Assembly: GCA_900313345.1 (NCBI GenBank)
Contig: OMQW01000005.1
Location: 1 to 27,028, forward strand
Length of the DNA: 27,028 nucleotides
Direction of reading: 5' to 3'
From: an uncultured Eubacteriales bacterium
Lineage (GTDB): Bacteria; Bacillota_I; Bacilli_A; RF39; UBA660
The notes beneath the pieces were generated by a model that searched no databases, was not told where the DNA came from, and saw only the letters and a program-made list of their open reading frames with translations. Shown one piece after another: positions 22,891 through 27,028 of this stretch (positions are counted from its first letter, which is position 1; each line of letters starts with the position of its first letter). A program made the translations under genes and the position numbers.

Positions 22891-24483
22891 AACTCCAGGA
22901 CCTATTGGAAGTCCTGTAATATAGAAACTAATTATTAGTAATATCCATACTAAACTTATTATTAAAAAGTAAGGATGAATTAATCTTATTGAGTTATTTA
23001 TTGTAAATGGTCTAGATTTATTTTCATTAAATAGATTTAAATATCCAATATAAATTACAAAGAATGATAAGAATGGTGTTACACCTTTTGTCATAGAGTC
23101 TGCTGCACGCATTACAACTTGTGCAAAAGCAGGACTTATGTTAGCACTCATAAATGCCGGAACTACAATAGGTGCAAATATTTGCCATTTAGTACTTATG
23201 CTTGTTGTAAATATACCTGCTAATGATATAACTATTAAAGTTATAACAATTAGTGGTATAGATTGGAATTTTAATATTGATAATAAATTAGAAAGTAGGG
23301 CAGTTACAAATAGTCCTAAATTACTTAATTTCCATACTGCAATAAATTCTGAGAATGCAAACATTAAAACTATAAGCATTCCAATATCTTTAAATCTTAA
23401 TGATGTTTTTTCAATTAAATCTTTATCATTTTTTATTGATTTAGCACCTAGTCCATAAAATAATGATACTATTATCATTACTATTGATGCTAAGAATGTA
23501 AATGATAAGTGGAAATATGAGTTTTTTCCAAATAACTGATTAACATATAGTTGTTCTTCAGTGTCTAATAATAATCCTGATCCTGGCAAATTAGGTATTA
23601 ACATATATATAAATATTAATAGTTCTATTATTAGTGCTATTCTTGCATACTTTAGTCCACGTTTTTCATTACGTTCTCTTACTATTTTATTTTGTTCAGC
23701 TTCTTCTATATCTTTTAATAATAGTTCAGAAGTCTTTAGTGTTAGACCTGTTGATCTATCATGAAAATGATATTTAGGAAGACGATTTACTATAATTTTT
23801 TCTATTAAAAATGTTCCTATTAAAGGTATTATGATGCTAGATACTATTATAAATATCAAGTTTGAAGTTAAACTAATATGAGTATTAGTATCTATTAAAT
23901 ATGCTGCTGCAGTAGTATATGGTATTAGATTTACTTCTGTATAACCAACAAATATACTTACTGCTGATGAAAATGCTACACCACAAAATGCTGTTGCAAT
24001 ACCTAATATTGGGTTTCTTCCATTTATTTCATATATTACTGCTGCTAGTGGTATTAAAATAGCATACCCAACATTACTTATTAATGACGATATTGTTCCT
24101 ATAAATAATATTAAAAATGTTAATTGATACTTATTTAACTTTTTAATTTTTCTTTTTATTAATGCATCAACAAAACCTGTTGCTTCTGCAATACTAATAC
24201 CTATTAGTGACATTAATAACATGCTAAGAGGGGAGAAAGCTACGAAATTCCTTGTTGCATTACTAAGTAATATTTTTAAACTATTAAAGCTTAATAGATT
24301 AGTTACTGTTACTAAGTGTGGTTCTAATTCTCCTGTTGCATTATTTACAGTATTATATGTTGCTCCTAATCCTAGTGCAGACATAATACATGATAATATC
24401 ATTATTCCAAATGATGCTAATACAATCATTGTAATAGGGTGGAAGTAATATTTTTTAAGATGCATTTTTTTCTTTTCTTGCAT
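22876..24483 (-). CDS. AbgT-family transporter
   Basis: The 535-residue protein is a polytopic membrane protein with about 12 hydrophobic segments. SFNSLKILLSNATRNFVAFSPL, SLIGISIAEATGF, NRNPILGIATAFCGVAFS-like text and YTEVNLIPYTTAAA near the middle match the AbgT family (E. coli AbgT, MtrF, YdaH), known for p-aminobenzoyl-glutamate uptake or sulfonamide/PABA efflux, proton driven. Direction and substrate cannot be told from sequence. The ATG lies one base after the DUF951 stop. It ends in TAG in a terminator. It is the one clearly accessory gene in an otherwise conserved parAB-ychF neighbourhood. Confidence 0.88.
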   Translation of the reverse strand: MQEKKKMHLKKYYFHPITMIVLASFGIMILSCIMSALGLGATYNTVNNATGELEPHLVTVTNLLSFNSLKILLSNATRNFVAFSPLSMLLMSLIGISIAEATGFVDALIKRKIKKLNKYQLTFLILFIGTISSLISNVGYAILIPLAAVIYEINGRNPILGIATAFCGVAFSSAVSIFVGYTEVNLIPYTTAAAYLIDTNTHISLTSNLIFIIVSSIIIPLIGTFLIEKIIVNRLPKYHFHDRSTGLTLKTSELLLKDIEEAEQNKIVRERNEKRGLKYARIALIIELLIFIYMLIPNLPGSGLLLDTEEQLYVNQLFGKNSYFHLSFTFLASIVMIIVSLFYGLGAKSIKNDKDLIEKTSLRFKDIGMLIVLMFAFSEFIAVWKLSNLGLFVTALLSNLLSILKFQSIPLIVITLIVISLAGIFTTSISTKWQIFAPIVVPAFMSANISPAFAQVVMRAADSMTKGVTPFLSFFVIYIGYLNLFNENKSRPFTINNSIRLIHPYFLIISLVWILLIISFYITGLPIGPGVSPTI

Positions 24484-24484
24484 A

Positions 24485-24679
24485 TTAATTCACATCCTCT
24501 AATATTTTTTTAATTTTTTTATTTAATTCTATTCTTGGTATAAATACTGTATGTGAGCATGTACAACATTTAATTTTTATATCTGCTCCAAGTCTTATTA
24601 TTTCCCATGTATCTCCACCACAAGGGTGTTTCTTTTTCATAACTACTTTTGTACCAAGTTTATAATCTTTATTTTCCAT
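24485..24679 (-). CDS. DUF951 (YyzM) small protein
   Basis: The 64-residue protein has VVMKKKHPCGGDTWEI, LGADIKIKCCTCSHTVFIPR and a basic C-terminal helix, the DUF951 pattern (MKKPHPCG...W.I.R.G.D...KC..CGH). Three cysteines of KCCTC plus HPCGG suggest a small metal- or nucleic-acid-binding knuckle; function is unknown. I chose ATG 24677-24679, preceded by GAGGTG, rather than the longer reading to 24691. It overlaps the end of mscS by 11 bp. The yyzM position between parB and ychF is conserved. Confidence 0.88.
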   Translation of the reverse strand: MENKDYKLGTKVVMKKKHPCGGDTWEIIRLGADIKIKCCTCSHTVFIPRIELNKKIKKILEDVN

Positions 24680-25484
24680 TATGCACCTCAACTTGTGGGA
24701 ATGGAATATTAATGTTTTCTTTATCCAATTCTTCTTTTAAGTATCTTCTTATATTTCTTTCTGTTTCAAATTGTTTTAATGGAACTGTTTCTACAACAAT
24801 TCTATATACTACTGAAGATTCTCCTAGTTCATTAATACCTAGAACTTTAACTTCACCTTTAATATTTTTTAATTTTTTAGTAATTCTTTTGCATATTTCA
24901 TTTAATTTATTAGATAGTTCTTCTGTATTTTCTTTATATTCTAGTCCAATATCAACTACTGCTAAATTATTTGATAAATTATAATTAATTAATTCTGTAA
25001 TTTGGTGGTTTGCTATTATTTTAGTTCTACCTTTCCAATCCTTTATTCTTGTTGTTTTTAATCCAACTGATACAACTTCTCCCATAAAATCATTTACTTC
25101 AATAGTATCACCTATTTCAAATTGATCTTCTGAGATTATTGCTATTCCTGCAAGTAAATCTTTTGCTATATCTTGAAATGCAAGTCCTAATATTGCTGCA
25201 GTTATTCCTAATCCTGTTAATATAGATTTTATATCAATTCCAAATACAGTTAGAATGGCTAGAGATACAAATACTATAACTATATATTTAACTATATTAA
25301 TAAGCATTGCTCTTAATGTGTCAACTCTTTTTTGATAATGTCTTTTTCTTAATAGTGATTTACTTTTAAATAATCCATTTAAGATGTTTTTTACGATTAA
25401 ATATATAAGAAATCCTATTAATATATATATTATAGGTAAAGTTATATATTTTAAATTTATTTCATTTTCAAATAATGTTATCAT
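24669..25484 (-). CDS. mscS: Small-conductance mechanosensitive channel (MscS family)
   Basis: MscS channels open under membrane tension and release solutes during hypo-osmotic shock. The 271-residue protein has three N-terminal membrane segments (about 14-33, 63-83, 87-108), the pore helix region GLGITAAILGLAFQDIAKDLLAGI, then the beta domain EIGDTIEVNDFMGEVVSVGLKTTRIKDWKG-like block and a C-terminal alpha/beta domain. Length matches minimal MscS. AAGGAG precedes the ATG. It follows parB by 10 bp in one operon. Confidence 0.94.
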   Translation of the reverse strand: MITLFENEINLKYITLPIIYILIGFLIYLIVKNILNGLFKSKSLLRKRHYQKRVDTLRAMLINIVKYIVIVFVSLAILTVFGIDIKSILTGLGITAAILGLAFQDIAKDLLAGIAIISEDQFEIGDTIEVNDFMGEVVSVGLKTTRIKDWKGRTKIIANHQITELINYNLSNNLAVVDIGLEYKENTEELSNKLNEICKRITKKLKNIKGEVKVLGINELGESSVVYRIVVETVPLKQFETERNIRRYLKEELDKENINIPFPQVEVHNGK

Positions 25485-25494
25485 AGCTAACTCC

Positions 25495-26382
25495 TTATTT
25501 ATTTAAATGCATTATTTCAAGTAGTCTATTTAAATCATTATCATTAGTAAATGTAATAACTAGTTTATTATTATTAATTTTAATTTTAGTTCCTAATTTT
25601 TCACTTATTTCATCTTCTAAGTAATTATATGGATTGGATTTTTTTACTTTTATTTTATTTCTTTTAGAAAAATCATTATCACTAATTAATTTTTCTAAAT
25701 CTCTTACACTTAAATTTTCTGTTAGTACTTTATCTGTTAATTCTTTTATTTGTAATTTATCTTCTAACTTACTTAAACATTTTGCATGTCCCATAGTTAG
25801 TTTTTTTTCATTAACTAGATTTTTGACTTCTTCTGGTAATGTTAATATACCTAGTGAGTTTGTAATATAAGTACGACTTTTTCCTAGACGCTCTGCTAAT
25901 TTTTCTTGAGTTAATTCTAGTTTTTCTATTAAGTTTTTATATGCTTCTGCTTCTTCTATTGGAGTTAAATTTTCTCTTTGTAAGTTTTCAAGAAGCGCTA
26001 CTTCCATCATTTCATCGTCTGTAAAGTCTCTTACTATTGCTGGTACTTCTAATATACCTGCTTTTTCACTAGCTTTAACACGACGTTCTCCTGCAATTAT
26101 TTCATATCCTTTTATACTTTTTTTTACTATAATAGGTTGAAATACACCATGTTGTTTTATTGATTCTGCTAATTCATCTAGAGCAGCTTCATTAAATATT
26201 TTACGAGGTTGATAAGGGTTTTTTCTTAAGTCGCTTATCTTTACATTTATTATTTCATCTTTTGGTGTTTCTTCTATGATTTTTGTTTCTACATTTTCGA
26301 AATTTAATGGTTCAGTTGAAAACAATTCTTCTAGGCCTCTACCTAAAGCTTTTCTTTTATTATTTTGTTCCATTTCTCTCAA
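25495..26382 (-). CDS. parB: Chromosome-partitioning protein ParB/Spo0J
   Basis: ParB is a CTP-dependent clamp that loads at parS sites and spreads to organise the origin region. The protein (about 295 residues) has ALGRGLEELFS near the start (ParA-stimulating), NPYQPRKIF, the CTP-binding GERRVKASEKAG, LLENLQRENLTPIEEAEAY, a HTH (LTQEKLAERLGKSRTYITNSL) and a C-terminal dimerisation part. The start is uncertain: TTG 26380-26382 is 3 bases after AAGGAAG, and ATG 26371-26373 is 12 bases after it. Either way it overlaps the parA 3' end. No consensus parS was seen in the window. Confidence 0.96.
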   Translation of the reverse strand: MREMEQNNKRKALGRGLEELFSTEPLNFENVETKIIEETPKDEIINVKISDLRKNPYQPRKIFNEAALDELAESIKQHGVFQPIIVKKSIKGYEIIAGERRVKASEKAGILEVPAIVRDFTDDEMMEVALLENLQRENLTPIEEAEAYKNLIEKLELTQEKLAERLGKSRTYITNSLGILTLPEEVKNLVNEKKLTMGHAKCLSKLEDKLQIKELTDKVLTENLSVRDLEKLISDNDFSKRNKIKVKKSNPYNYLEDEISEKLGTKIKINNNKLVITFTNDNDLNRLLEIMHLNK

Positions 26383-27028
26383 TCACTTCCTTTGCAAGAT
26401 TTATATATGCTTCAGATCCTCTACTTTTTGGATCATATGCTATTATTGGTTCTCCATGTGATGGGGCTTCTGTTAATCTTATTAGTCTTGGAATTATTGT
26501 ATTGTAAACTTTTTCTTTGAAGAATCTTCTAATATCATCAACTACTTCAAATCCTAGGTTTGTTCTAGAATCTAACATTGTTAATAATACTCCTTCTATT
26601 TCAAGATTTGGATTTAATTGTTTTTGTGCAAGCATTATTGTATTTAATAATTGCATAATTCCTTCTAGTGCGAAGAATTCGCATTGTACTGGAATAATAA
26701 CTGAATTTGATGCTGTTAAAGCATTTGTTGTTATTAGTCCAAGAGAAGGTGGACAATCTATTATGATATAATCATAATTTTCTTGTACACTTGATAGTGC
26801 TTGTTTTAATAATGTTCCTCTTTGATATCCTGGTGTTTTCATACTTTTTACTATTATTTCTGTATCTAAACCTGCTAGATTAATTGTTGCTGGTATTACT
26901 GATAAATTTTTATATTTAGTTACTATAATTGCATCTTCTACTGTTGATTCTCCTGTTAATACATCATATATACTTTTATCTATATCTGCTTTATTAATAC
27001 CTACACCTGTTGTTGTATTACCTTGAGG
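26360..27028 (-). CDS. parA: Chromosome-partitioning ATPase ParA/Soj, 5' end cut off
   Basis: ParA is a deviant-Walker ATPase that works with ParB on origin segregation and, as Soj in Bacilli, on DnaA control. The frame is open from the right edge: PQGNTTTGVGINK is the segment after the Walker A region, so about 40 N-terminal residues, including KGGxGKT, lie outside. Seen are DYIIIDCPPSLGLITTNAL (Walker B region), PVQCEFFALEGIMQLL and LTMLDSRTNLGFEVV, all standard. An internal ATG at 26842 is not the start, since coding similarity continues upstream. Stop overlaps parB. Confidence 0.95.
   Translation of the reverse strand, partial: PQGNTTTGVGINKADIDKSIYDVLTGESTVEDAIIVTKYKNLSVIPATINLAGLDTEIIVKSMKTPGYQRGTLLKQALSSVQENYDYIIIDCPPSLGLITTNALTASNSVIIPVQCEFFALEGIMQLLNTIMLAQKQLNPNLEIEGVLLTMLDSRTNLGFEVVDDIRRFFKEKVYNTIIPRLIRLTEAPSHGEPIIAYDPKSRGSEAYINLAKEVIERNGTK

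Noticed and set aside
1..27028. tRNA, rRNA, CRISPR array, insertion sequence or prophage
   Set aside because: No TTC-loop or cloverleaf, no regularly spaced repeats, and no transposase, integrase or phage structural genes were recognised anywhere.

Overview
The window looks like near-origin chromosome of a very AT-rich, compact Bacillota (Bacilli-like, Firmicutes-type) bacterium. It has 33 protein genes (two cut by the window edges, one broken). All but two lie on the minus strand, with 0-100 bp gaps, frequent stop/start overlaps, and strong AGGAGG-type ribosome binding sites. Gene order follows Bacillus subtilis closely, but blocks that are far apart there are fused here. A peptidoglycan-building Gram-positive cell plan is indicated by TagO, MurA, Mbl, a class A PBP and M23 peptidases. 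SpoIIR and a catalytically dead SpoIIQ indicate an endospore-former or a descendant of one. No RNA genes, insertion sequences, prophage or CRISPR were seen.

Layout, right to left (direction of most transcription). (1) 22.9-27.0 kb: parA-parB-mscS-DUF951 plus an AbgT-family transporter. (2) 20.6-22.8 kb: ychF, then the rpsF-ssb-rpsR operon with its own sigma-A promoter and a leader that could hide its RBS. (3) 14.3-20.5 kb: one seven-gene operon, short gdpP-rplI-dnaB-M23/LysM/G5 peptidase-yycJ-rlmH-ung, ending in a bidirectional terminator. (4) 11.8-14.3 kb: two plus-strand genes, a class A PBP and a LemA-like membrane protein, at the junction between two conserved blocks. (5) 5.9-11.7 kb: DUF1934(ywiB)-argS, rpoE (delta), a broken discoidin-domain surface gene, prfA-prmC, spoIIR. 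(6) 0-5.7 kb: murA, a degenerate SGNH-like protein, rpmE, rpiB-DUF1146, spoIIQ, mbl, and tagO running off the left edge.

Together the genes cover chromosome segregation, replication restart and helicase, the single-stranded DNA and ribosome operon, translation termination (prfA-prmC), and cell-wall growth and shape. I did not find an obviously new multi-gene system. The points most worth a second look are smaller: intrinsic terminators that contain the stop codon of the gene they end; a terminator whose 3' arm carries the spoIIR RBS; a DHH-only GdpP with a changed GGGH motif; an SGNH-like protein that seems to have lost its nucleophile; a repeated pair of perfect DnaA boxes upstream of rpmE; a 17-base T tract inside tagO; and a decaying surface-protein gene. 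Start sites were moved from the longest ORF where an RBS decided it (DUF1146, rpmE, murA, rpoE, DUF1934, yycJ, DUF951). All family calls are from reading protein motifs; no database search was run.
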